A stretch of DNA of 6,933 nt from an uncultured Ruminococcus sp. (GCA_946186215.1 CAMHMM010000099.1:1-6933), one strand, 5' to 3'; counted from the stretch's first letter, positions 1-5,494 are shown. Program-made: numbers and translations. Notes: generated by a model from the sequence alone, not told the origin.

Positions 1-162
1 AAGCGGGTTGGACAGCGGCATATCCGCAAACATAGCTGCCATTTTTTCCGGATCCTTTATATTTTTCAGATCAAGGCGGCCTTTTTTTGAATAACCTAAA
101 AGACAGTCGCATATCCCGCAGAGGATATGGCCGATGACTGCCGCAATAATTGCAAGCTTCAT
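1..162 (-). CDS. Small membrane protein, N-terminal fragment (runs off window)
   Basis: Only the first 54 codons are present; the frame is still open at the window edge. The start is an ATG preceded by AAGGAG at 8-nt spacing, and that ribosome binding site overlaps the TAA stop of the upstream gene, so translation is probably coupled. Residues 1-22 form a hydrophobic segment rich in Ala, Ile and Cys (MKLAIIAAVI, then GHILCGICDCLLGY), likely a first membrane helix or uncleaved signal anchor. A basic, hydrophilic stretch (KKGRLDLKNIKDPEK) follows. The pattern of a helix ending in CDxLLGY plus a charged loop recalls DUF6796-like membrane proteins, but this is only an impression from a fragment. 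It is the fourth gene of the riboswitch-led operon, 12 bp after the four-helix membrane protein. Function unknown. Confidence 0.75.
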   Translation of the reverse strand, partial: MKLAIIAAVIGHILCGICDCLLGYSKKGRLDLKNIKDPEKMAAMFADMPLSNPL

Positions 163-174
163 CTTATATTCTCC

Positions 175-672
175 TTATCTGCATATCAGGATGAACAGCC
201 CTGCTGTCAGCATACTCAGAAACGGGTACAGTATTATCCTGATGATCTGATTTTTGTTGTTAAATCCCCTGTCTTTCCAGCCCGCGCAGTCTGCCGTTTC
301 GGGAAACAGCTTTTTAAAGTATCCGACAGTCAGAACGAGCCACTGATCCTGCACTATGATATCATATGCCTTCATGATATATAACATCAGTATAAATCTG
401 CCCGTGAGTGCCGGGAAACCGCAGCCGCTTTTTACGCCGTCGATACCGATATATAATATCCCGGCGAGCATTGATAATATAAATATTCCAAACAAGATAT
501 GCGCCGCCATCTGCTTATACATAGGCGGCTCGGGATGATCCTTTGCAGCCTCCCGCACATCCGCAGGCAGAAATCTCAGCACAAGTGAGGGCTTTGCCAT
601 AGGGCTTGCAGCAAGTACAACCACAAACTCCATCAGACAAAGCAAAAGTGCTGTGATTATTGTTCTGATCAT
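175..672 (-). CDS. Hypothetical four-helix integral membrane protein
   Basis: The 165-residue product belongs to no family I recognise. Hydrophobic segments at about residues 4-22, 56-77, 91-118 and 142-164 suggest four membrane spans. The loop between spans 1 and 2 is polar (about residues 26-54, with DHPEPP near 45-50), and a Lys/Asp/Asn-rich loop at about 121-142 precedes the last span. There is no cleavable signal peptide with a clear AxA site and no visible catalytic or metal-ligand motif. The ATG lies 11 bp after the stop of the preceding hydrolase gene with only a weak Shine-Dalgarno (ACGGAAA), so coupled translation within the operon is likely. A partner role with the second small membrane protein, whose start lies 12 bp after its stop, is possible but is inference only. 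Confidence 0.8.
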   Translation of the reverse strand: MIRTIITALLLCLMEFVVVLAASPMAKPSLVLRFLPADVREAAKDHPEPPMYKQMAAHILFGIFILSMLAGILYIGIDGVKSGCGFPALTGRFILMLYIMKAYDIIVQDQWLVLTVGYFKKLFPETADCAGWKDRGFNNKNQIIRIILYPFLSMLTAGLFILICR

Positions 673-683
673 TTTCCGTCATC

Positions 684-1592
684 TCAGTTTATCCACCTGA
701 TGATCTCTTTTTCTGAGTGCTCCAGATACTGCATATTTTCATTTCTGTATTTTCCGAATGTCCTGTATATCACACCGATGAAAGGCATCATCATATACAG
801 CTTTCCTTCCCGCTCTCTGTTGGGCAAAAGCCCGCCGAGGTGGCTGCCGCGGGGATATATCACCGTTTTCACCTGTCTGTCATAATGATTTTCTTTCAGT
901 CTCTCCGAAAGTCTTTTAACCAAATACCCCGCATACCAGCATTCATCCATCGCGCCCGCGATAAGCAGGATATCCGCACCGCTTTTTTCGATTTCAAACT
1001 CTGCTTTTCGCACTTCTTCTTTGCGGCAGTATGCCTTGTAATACGCTGACCACATCCCCGTTACCTTATAGGGCACAGCATGGTGACTTATGTACCCCAT
1101 GGCCTTTATCTCAGAAAGATCGGCTGATACATATGGTATCTCCTCGCCCTTCCATGCTGCAACGCTGTGGCCTGTCATGGTCTTCTTGTCCGGAAGACTG
1201 CCCTCAAAGGGAACATGAGTGGGCGACACCATAATGAGCTTTTCAAAGCCGCCTATTTTTTGCGCCGCAAGACAGGCAAATATCGAGCCCATGGACTGCC
1301 CGTAAACGCTGATATGCTCTATATGCTTTTCCTCACGCAGATATTTTACAGCGGGAACGAACATATCAAGAGGTATCCTGTCGGGTGAAGCGGGAAGTCC
1401 CGGCGCACCGAAAAGCGAAACCGCCAGACCTGTTATGCCATAGTCAGCAAAGCGCTCTGCAAATATCCGCCCGGGCAGAAGGCTCTGTTCTCCGCCCATG
1501 ATCACGATAATCGCTTTGTCGCTGCCTCCGTCGGGCTCTGCAAGATGCCCGACAAAGCCGTGGTCTATCATATTAAAATGCTCAAGTCTCAA
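684..1592 (-). CDS. Serine alpha/beta hydrolase, BAAT/acyl-CoA thioesterase C-terminal type (copy 2)
   Basis: This 302-residue alpha/beta-hydrolase has a nucleophile elbow GQSMG centred on Ser100. The candidate acid is Asp216 in GAMDECW and the candidate base is His251 in YPRGSHLGG. The D-x-x-W acid region followed by an RL-type helix, and the YPxxxH motif, match the C-terminal domain of bile acid-CoA:amino acid acyltransferases and acyl-CoA thioesterases. Those family members act on acyl thioesters; the substrate here is unknown. There is no signal peptide, so it is probably cytoplasmic. The proposed start is TTG, 6 bp after the stop of the upstream paralogue, with AAGGA 13 nt upstream. An ATG at codon 8 (1569-1571) is the alternative. 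The TTG is preferred because the paralogue has a similar N-terminal length before the shared GF-x-G and KAII motifs. Fold confidence is high, substrate confidence low. Confidence 0.88.
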   Translation of the reverse strand: MRLEHFNMIDHGFVGHLAEPDGGSDKAIIVIMGGEQSLLPGRIFAERFADYGITGLAVSLFGAPGLPASPDRIPLDMFVPAVKYLREEKHIEHISVYGQSMGSIFACLAAQKIGGFEKLIMVSPTHVPFEGSLPDKKTMTGHSVAAWKGEEIPYVSADLSEIKAMGYISHHAVPYKVTGMWSAYYKAYCRKEEVRKAEFEIEKSGADILLIAGAMDECWYAGYLVKRLSERLKENHYDRQVKTVIYPRGSHLGGLLPNREREGKLYMMMPFIGVIYRTFGKYRNENMQYLEHSEKEIIRWIN

Positions 1593-1598
1593 CGCCGT

Positions 1599-2507
1599 TC
1601 ACCATTCCTTCAGGAATCTCAGCACACGCCTGAAGCTGTCCTGTCTTGCTTCTTCGCATTCCTTCGGATATTTCTTTTCAGCGGGGATCATATGCTCCAG
1701 TGCAAATCTCGCAAAGCCCGTCATTTTATCAAGGCCGTCCGAAAGTGCATGGCTTCCCTTTTCATATATGTGGTATTCAACACGGTATGGATAATCATTT
1801 TCCCTGAGTATCTTCACCATTCTCGGAACGGCGATATCCGAAGGCCATGCATCATCGTTCTTTGCCGCAAGGAACAGCACATCCGCGTGCATATTTTCGA
1901 CCTTTATCCTTGCCTGCGGTGGAAGAGACTTTTCAAGCCTGTCATACCCGTAGCGCATAAATCGGCTCATGCCGTACCCGGGTGCCTTGCGTGCATCATT
2001 GAGCCATCCGAGCATACCCATCTCATCAAGCAGATCGATCGGCGCACACGGTACATCCTGCCCGTGCCATATATACTGCGATCTGCGGGCGCGTCTGAAG
2101 CCGAGAAGCGTCTTTGTCGTTCCCTCGGGAACATAGTCATATGGCACCACCGGGATAACGCAGCTTATTTCGGGAACAAGCGAAGCAGCAAGCAGCGTAT
2201 ACCCTGCACCTGTTGAAACGCCTGTCATTGCGATACGCTTTATACCCTTTTTCTCCATGAACCATTTTACTGCCCTTTCGGTGTAGTCAACGGGAATAGA
2301 GACCATCTGCTGCGGCAGGTTTTTCCACAGATAAAAGCCCATGACCAGCACATTATATCCCGCTCTGCGCAGATATCTGCTCATATAAACGCTTGTTTTT
2401 TCATCACAGGATGCTCCGCCCACTGCGATTATCGCTTTTTCGGGCGATCTTTTTCCTTCAAAATATATTCCCTCAAAGCCGTCCTTCTTTAATGAACATC
2501 GTTCCAT
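1599..2507 (-). CDS. Serine alpha/beta hydrolase, BAAT/acyl-CoA thioesterase C-terminal type (copy 1)
   Basis: This is the first gene behind the riboswitch. The 302-residue protein is paralogous to the next gene. It has GVSTG around Ser98, Asp218 in NDDAWPS and His253 in YEKGSHAL as the probable catalytic triad. The DxxWPS motif is characteristic of the BAAT/acyl-CoA thioesterase C-terminal domain. Serine rather than cysteine at the elbow favours hydrolysis (thioesterase or esterase) over acyl transfer to an amino acid; this follows from family knowledge. The region between Ser98 and Asp218 contains an Arg-rich patch (GFRRARRSQ, about 136-144) and a Met/Gly-rich helix, which could form a lid. 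No signal peptide. The ATG has a GGCGGA ribosome binding site that begins only a few bases after the terminator U-tract of the leader, so termination would decide expression of the whole operon. Confidence 0.9.
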   Translation of the reverse strand: MERCSLKKDGFEGIYFEGKRSPEKAIIAVGGASCDEKTSVYMSRYLRRAGYNVLVMGFYLWKNLPQQMVSIPVDYTERAVKWFMEKKGIKRIAMTGVSTGAGYTLLAASLVPEISCVIPVVPYDYVPEGTTKTLLGFRRARRSQYIWHGQDVPCAPIDLLDEMGMLGWLNDARKAPGYGMSRFMRYGYDRLEKSLPPQARIKVENMHADVLFLAAKNDDAWPSDIAVPRMVKILRENDYPYRVEYHIYEKGSHALSDGLDKMTGFARFALEHMIPAEKKYPKECEEARQDSFRRVLRFLKEW

Positions 2508-2520
2508 AGATCATTCCGCC

Positions 2521-2558
2521 TTTTAAAACAAAACGGGTACAGCCGATAAGCTGTACCC
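2521..2558 (-). terminator. Intrinsic terminator of the riboswitch leader
   Basis: On the minus strand a perfect 9-bp stem, GGGTACAGC and GCTGTACCC with loop TTATCG, is followed by GTTTTGTTTT. It sits between the riboswitch and the first hydrolase start, 14 bp before the ATG, so it is an attenuator and not the end of the upstream transcription unit. Part of its ascending arm and loop can instead pair with an upstream antiterminator strand. Confidence 0.88.
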
Positions 2559-2598
2559 ATATAAGTCGTATATACAGACTTCATGCATAGCTTACGGC
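2542..2598 (-). promoter_or_regulatory. Antiterminator pairing of the riboswitch expression platform
   Basis: In the minus-strand RNA, GCCGUAAGCU (2589-2598) is complementary to AGCUUAUCGGC (2542-2552), giving ten pairs with one bulged U. The second strand covers the terminator's ascending arm, loop and the start of the descending arm, so the two structures exclude each other. The intervening RNA forms a small AAGUC/GACUU hairpin (2563-2581), which would nest neatly inside the antiterminator. This was found by eye; folding energies were not computed. Confidence 0.65.
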
Positions 2599-2612
2599 AA
2601 AACCAAAGTTAC

Positions 2613-2700
2613 ACATGAGTCTCGCAAATTAAAGCAAGCCAGACCAACGGTCAGTATGTTGACTTGCTGCTCATCAAAAGAGTCTGCTACTCCCTCATAT
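2613..2700 (-). promoter_or_regulatory. yybP-ykoY family (Mn2+) riboswitch aptamer
   Basis: The minus-strand RNA has the signature of this class. Stem P1 is AUAUGAG (2694-2700) with CUCAUGU (2613-2619). It is flanked on the inside by GGAGUAGC (2686-2693) on one side and GCGAGA (2620-2625) on the other, the conserved first metal-site loop. The second arm is GCAAG (2663-2667)/CUUGC (2634-2638), containing the asymmetric loop UCAACAUACU (2653-2662) opposite UGG, capped by GACC-GUU-GGUC. A short CUC/GAG hairpin lies between them. This order matches my recollection of the Lactococcus lactis Mn2+ riboswitch (GGGGAGUAGCG, later AGCAAGACC), with Mn2+ bound where the two loops dock. Family members usually raise expression when Mn2+ is plentiful. 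Here the switch precedes a hydrolase operon, which is unusual. Confidence 0.88.
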
Positions 2701-2707
2701 CGTGTTC

Positions 2708-2736
2708 ATGATAACACAAAACAGCCTGTTTGTCAA
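2708..2736 (-). promoter_or_regulatory. Sigma-A promoter of the riboswitch-hydrolase operon
   Basis: A perfect -35 TTGACA (2731-2736) and a -10 TATCAT (2708-2713) are separated by 17 bp. The predicted transcription start is near 2700-2702, directly at the first base of riboswitch stem P1. Confidence 0.9.
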
Positions 2737-2764
2737 TAGGATCATATGAAAAAAATGCTGTTTA

Positions 2765-2798
2765 GTTATCACAAATATAAAAGTGACAACTTATCACA
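2765..2798 (-). repeat. Repeated TGTGATAA and near-palindrome upstream of the operon promoter
   Basis: TGTGATAA occurs twice on the minus strand, at 2791-2798 and 2766-2773, with a 25-bp period. The distal copy is part of a 15-bp near-palindrome, GTGATAAGTTGTCAC (2783-2797), with two mismatched positions besides the centre. Its position about 30-60 bp upstream of the -35 element would suit an activator site. The same bases also fit a weak terminator for the GNAT gene, and chance in AT-rich DNA is possible. Confidence 0.25.
2773..2797 (-). terminator. Possible weak terminator after the GNAT gene
   Basis: The minus-strand RNA has GUGAU-AAGUU-GUCAC, a five-pair stem including one U-G pair, followed by UUUUAUAUUU. 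It lies about 37 bp after the GNAT stop and before the next promoter, which is where a terminator is expected. The stem is short and AU-rich, so efficiency would be low. Confidence 0.35.
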
Positions 2799-2833
2799 GT
2801 ATAGTGCTTTTGATGAATCTGACCGGTGCGCTT

Positions 2834-3631
2834 TCACGATACTGTCAGCGTACACAGCTTTCCGCGCTGTATATATCCTATTTTTCTGTAGCAGGCGTTG
2901 GATGCTGCATAATCCGCATCGGTGTAGAGCATGGGCGTAAAGCCCGCCTGCGCTGCGAGCTCTGTCACCTTGTACACAAGATTTTCCGCATAACGCTTTC
3001 TTCTGTGCTCGGGGCGGGTATACACAAGATTGACCGAAGCCATATCATCAAGCGGAGTATATTTGCAGCTTGCCGCAGTGATCCCGTCACTGTTTTTCCA
3101 GAAAAACATATTACCTGCGCTGATAAAATCCTTTGCCCTTTCACGATAGGCCGACATATCCTCTTCATCTGCACCTATTTCCTTATGGAACAGGCTGATG
3201 ATCTCCGCCAGCTCATCTGTATCCTTATCGGTGCAGCTGTATATACTGCCGTCTGCCTGTGCATCGGGCTTTACGGGCTCGGGGCAGTCATAGGCTAGCA
3301 TATTTGTGGATATTGTTATTTTCCTGCCGCTTTCCGCCGCTCTCTTTACAAAATGCTCTGCCAGATCATACTTGACATTGAAGCGCTGCCCGCTTTGCAA
3401 AAGCGAATGCTCCTCCGCCAGTCTGTATGCGTTTTCCATGATCCAGTCTGATGCATTGTCGGGTGTCCATATCCACACGGGATAGGGAGACTCGGTATAG
3501 CAGAGCATCAGCTCCGTGTGATCGGTAAGAAGCAGTCTGCATTTACCATCTATAACACGGCGCATCACAAAAAATGTATATTTATCATTATCCAGCAGTC
3601 TGCGGTCTCTTTCATCAATAAAGCTGTCCAT
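2834..3631 (-). CDS. GNAT-family N-acetyltransferase with N-terminal extension
   Basis: The 265-residue protein has its acetyl-CoA binding domain in the C-terminal half. Beta strand 4 and motif A lie at about residues 198-219 (ASVNLVYTRPEHRRKRYAENL), with the pyrophosphate loop written R-R-K-R-Y-A instead of the usual Q/R-x-x-G-x-G/A. Motif B is at about 235-253 (LYTDADYAASNACYRKIGY), with the SNxxYxKxGY pattern typical of GNATs. About 125 N-terminal residues form a separate region with DxxWIMENAYRLAEE and no motif I recognise. Homologous two-part GNATs are common in Clostridia. The acceptor substrate is unknown. The ATG is preceded by AAAGGCGGAG at good spacing. It lies 63 bp after the HAD gene, with no convincing promoter between them, so the two are probably co-transcribed. 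Confidence 0.88.
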   Translation of the reverse strand: MDSFIDERDRRLLDNDKYTFFVMRRVIDGKCRLLLTDHTELMLCYTESPYPVWIWTPDNASDWIMENAYRLAEEHSLLQSGQRFNVKYDLAEHFVKRAAESGRKITISTNMLAYDCPEPVKPDAQADGSIYSCTDKDTDELAEIISLFHKEIGADEEDMSAYRERAKDFISAGNMFFWKNSDGITAASCKYTPLDDMASVNLVYTRPEHRRKRYAENLVYKVTELAAQAGFTPMLYTDADYAASNACYRKIGYIQRGKLCTLTVS

Positions 3632-3642
3632 ATTCTCCGCCT

Positions 3643-3655
3643 TTCTGAGTCAGAA
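3643..3655. repeat. 13-bp perfect inverted repeat in HAD-GNAT spacer
   Basis: TTCTGAGTCAGAA is a six-base inverted repeat around a single central base, 12 bp upstream of the GNAT start and just before its ribosome binding site. It could be an operator half-site pair or an RNA feature, but the one-base centre makes an RNA hairpin unfavourable. No function is assigned. Confidence 0.3.
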
Positions 3656-3694
3656 TGTTTTAGCTGACCTTTACACTCACATATTTATCGCCTG

Positions 3695-4309
3695 TCACAG
3701 GATATCAGCAAGCTCTGTAAGATCGTTTATCTCCATATCAGGACGCTGTGAGCTGTCCGTTATCGTCCAGTAACCCCCAAATCCGCGCTTTATCCATATT
3801 GTTTTCATGCCAAGCCTTTTTGCGGGAACGATATCATTGTCGATGCGGTCGCCGATCATAACCGCCTTGTGGGGCGGACATCCCGCTCTTTCAAGAGCTA
3901 TATCGAATATTCTTCTGTCGGGCTTTGCAGCGCCCTCCTCTGCGGAAGCGGCTATGACATCAAAATACTTTAGTATCCCGAAATTTTTCAGCCGCTCTGC
4001 CGTACCGGGCAGCTGGTTTGCGATGGTGCCTATCCTGTATTTTTCGCTGAGCAGCTGCAGACACTTTTCCGTATCATCATAGAGCCTTTCATATTCGGAT
4101 TCCCATGCGGGAAGTTCCGCACCAAGCATTTTCGCAAGCTCCAGATCGCCTTTTTTATTCTGTCTGTACAGCGCTTCTGCCCTTTGCAGTACTTCTTCAC
4201 AGGGCATACCCGCAACTTCGGCTATCCCTGCAAATCTTCTTCTATACACTTCGTTTTCATCGATAAGCGTTGAACCAAGATCAAAAAACAGCCATTCAAT
4301 ATCCTTCAT
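3695..4309 (-). CDS. HAD-superfamily hydrolase-like protein with altered motifs I and II
   Basis: The 204-residue haloacid dehalogenase-like protein has motif I FFDLGSTLID at residues 8-17. Asp10, the usual nucleophile, is kept, but the second aspartate of DxDGT is Gly12. Motif II reads IGTIANQ, with Ala97 where most phosphatases have Ser or Thr. Motif III is Lys129 in AAKPD, and motif IV is GDRIDNDI (Asp154, Asp157, Asp159), so the Mg2+ site and lysine remain. Residues about 19-85 form the helical cap (C1 type). The combination FFDLGSTLID...ANQ...AKPD...GDRIDND appears from memory in a recurring Clostridia subgroup, so it is probably not a decayed gene. Loss of the general acid/base suggests weak or different chemistry; the substrate is unknown. 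The ATG has AAAGGA at 5-7 nt spacing and a strong promoter upstream. Confidence 0.9.
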   Translation of the reverse strand: MKDIEWLFFDLGSTLIDENEVYRRRFAGIAEVAGMPCEEVLQRAEALYRQNKKGDLELAKMLGAELPAWESEYERLYDDTEKCLQLLSEKYRIGTIANQLPGTAERLKNFGILKYFDVIAASAEEGAAKPDRRIFDIALERAGCPPHKAVMIGDRIDNDIVPAKRLGMKTIWIKRGFGGYWTITDSSQRPDMEINDLTELADIL

Positions 4310-4378
4310 TATTATCCTTTCCGGACCGGCAGGGCATTATTCCGATCAATTCCGTATGCGTTTTCCCGTTCTTGTATC

Positions 4379-4407
4379 ATTATACGCTGTAAAGCTTATT
4401 TTGTCAA
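4379..4407 (-). promoter_or_regulatory. Perfect-consensus sigma-A promoter for HAD-GNAT unit
   Basis: TTGACA (4402-4407) and TATAAT (4379-4384) are separated by exactly 17 bp. The predicted start near 4372 gives a leader of about 63 nt. The -35 element lies one base beyond the terminator U-tract of the upstream amidotransferase gene. Confidence 0.93.
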
Positions 4408-4408
4408 T

Positions 4409-4445
4409 AAAAAACCGCTCTGGCGGCGAAACGCCGCCAGAGCGG
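4409..4445 (-). terminator. Strong intrinsic terminator of the amidotransferase gene
   Basis: A perfect 14-bp GC-rich stem (4415-4428 with 4432-4445) has a three-base loop, reads CCGCTCTGGCGGCG in its first arm on the minus strand, and is followed by TTTTTT. It begins 5 bp after the amidotransferase stop. The plus-strand side is flanked by AAAGTT, not a U-tract, so it serves the minus strand. Confidence 0.95.
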
Positions 4446-4450
4446 AAAGT

Positions 4451-5212
4451 TCATATATTCATAGCGCACATTGCAGTGATATATTCCAGCGACGGCACAT
4501 ATATGCCCTTGTGCCTTGCACCGCGGTAGGCCTCTCTGCCGTCCCTGAAAGCCATCACCTGTGCGATGGGGAAGGGTATCCATGTACCGTCATCAAGCGG
4601 TGTGGTGGAAAAAAGGCAGCCGTTTTCAAGGCGCTTGTAGCAAAGTGTATTTTTCAGATTTTTATGTACATACAAAAGCTCGCCGTCCCAGATCATAAGG
4701 TTGAGCTTGTTGTGAGGGGCGGTATGCTCGATAAACTGTGATACAGTAAGAAATCTTTCGTTTTCCTCCATATTCCCCTGCCGGATACGTTCATTGACCG
4801 TATCCAGAAGAGCAAGAAAAAGCCTTTCCGAATCAGTATTCCCCGCCTGTCTCTGATTATACTGATAATTCATTTTGCTTGAATAAATGGTGCCGTTGTG
4901 GATAAGTGTCCATTCCCTGCCTGTAAGATCATATCCCGTGTAGGGATGGCAGTTTTCCTCGCATATGTTTCCCACGGTGGCAAAGCGGATATGGCCGAGT
5001 ACTGCCTTCTGGGGCTCCATGCTGTCAATAACAGCACTCAGGAATGAACTGTCGCAGGCGCGTACAGGCTCGTGAAGCACCGCTCTTTCTCCGCCTTCCT
5101 CATACATCATCCCCCACCCGTGAGGATGGCGGACACTGTGGGCATAGAAAAGCCTTAAATAGTCCGAGATATCTGTTGGCTTTGAAGCTGTGAATCCAAG
5201 CAGCTCGCACAT
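4451..5212 (-). CDS. Class II glutamine amidotransferase (YafJ/EgtC-like)
   Basis: The true start is the ATG at 5210-5212, giving MCELLGF with Cys2 as the N-terminal nucleophile exposed after Met removal. The open frame extends about 90 codons further upstream, but that part lies across the promoter and lacks family resemblance. The 253-residue product has the Ntn-type glutaminase pattern: Cys2, HGWGM (31-35), HIRFATVG with Arg76 (74-81), HP (89-90), HNG with Asn106-Gly107 and TDSE with Asp127. It is a stand-alone amidotransferase-fold protein, with no synthetase or sugar-isomerase domain. Such proteins hydrolyse gamma-glutamyl amides; EgtC, for example, removes glutamate from a gamma-glutamyl ergothioneine intermediate. 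It is divergent from a glutamate-cysteine ligase family gene, which suggests a gamma-glutamyl substrate. It has its own promoter and terminator, so it is monocistronic. Confidence 0.93.
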   Translation of the reverse strand: MCELLGFTASKPTDISDYLRLFYAHSVRHPHGWGMMYEEGGERAVLHEPVRACDSSFLSAVIDSMEPQKAVLGHIRFATVGNICEENCHPYTGYDLTGREWTLIHNGTIYSSKMNYQYNQRQAGNTDSERLFLALLDTVNERIRQGNMEENERFLTVSQFIEHTAPHNKLNLMIWDGELLYVHKNLKNTLCYKRLENGCLFSTTPLDDGTWIPFPIAQVMAFRDGREAYRGARHKGIYVPSLEYITAMCAMNI

Positions 5213-5217
5213 ACTGA

Positions 5218-5225
5218 CCTTCCTT
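5218..5225 (-). promoter_or_regulatory. Ribosome binding site fixing the amidotransferase start
   Basis: AAGGAAGG lies 5 nt before the ATG at 5210-5212. Together with the essential Cys2 it settles the start over the much longer upstream open frame. Confidence 0.9.
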
Positions 5226-5266
5226 TCCCGTAATGATGAAAACAGACGAACATATCCTGTATACTG

Positions 5267-5295
5267 ATGATACCACAAATTGAAAATAAAATCAA
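5267..5295 (-). promoter_or_regulatory. Promoter of the amidotransferase gene
   Basis: TTGATT (5290-5295), a 17-bp spacer and TATCAT (5267-5272), with TGG directly before the -10 as an extended element. The predicted start near 5260 gives a leader of about 48 nt. Confidence 0.85.
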
Positions 5296-5388
5296 CCGAT
5301 TTCAGGCATGAATTATGAATACCCTGCATTATCGCCTGTATAAAGCCATTTTCGGGATATATCGGTTTTCTATTCTTGATATAGAAAT

Positions 5389-5400
5389 TATCTATAGATA
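5389..5400. repeat. 12-bp perfect palindrome in the divergent spacer
   Basis: TATCTATAGATA is a perfect palindrome about 94 bp upstream of the amidotransferase -35 and 35 bp upstream of the ligase -35. It could be an operator shared by the two divergent genes. The rest of the 5296-5434 stretch is AT-rich, and I see no gene or structured RNA in it. Confidence 0.3.
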
Positions 5401-5434
5401 TATTTTGACGATAACATATGATAGTAATTAGCAA

Positions 5435-5464
5435 TTGGACAGCCGCATCAGTTTGTGGTACAAT
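5435..5464 (+). promoter_or_regulatory. Promoter of the glutamate-cysteine ligase family gene
   Basis: TTGGAC (5435-5440), an 18-bp spacer and TACAAT (5459-5464), with TGG before the -10 as an extended element. The predicted start near 5471 gives a leader of about 32 nt. Confidence 0.8.
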
Positions 5465-5486
5465 AGTTTTACAGACTATCCTCATC

Positions 5487-5494
5487 AGAAAGGG
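5487..5494 (+). promoter_or_regulatory. Ribosome binding site fixing the ligase start
   Basis: AGAAAGGG lies 8 nt before the ATG at 5503. The upstream in-frame GTG at 5494 overlaps this site and therefore cannot be its start codon, so ATG 5503 is chosen. Confidence 0.85.

Noticed and set aside
1545..2216. A 223-codon plus-strand open frame opposite the hydrolase pair
   Set aside because: It lies antisense to well-supported alpha/beta-hydrolase genes, has no family resemblance, and has odd composition for a real protein. It is a shadow frame.
2783..2798. Possible CRP-type site TGTGA...TCAC
   Set aside because: The spacing between half-sites is 7 instead of 6 bases, and this kind of CRP control is not expected in Clostridia.
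2796..2845. Distant inverted repeat ACAGTAT/ATACTGT spanning the end of the GNAT gene
   Set aside because: There are only seven pairs with a loop of more than 35 bases and an overlap with coding sequence. Likely coincidence.
4415..4445. The GC-rich hairpin as a bidirectional terminator
   Set aside because: The plus-strand side has no U-tract (AAAGTT follows), and no plus-strand gene ends there.
5213..5485. The open frame of the amidotransferase continues about 90 codons upstream of the chosen start
   Set aside because: That stretch covers the gene's own promoter, has no ribosome binding site at its beginning, and would bury the catalytic Cys2. It is chance readthrough.
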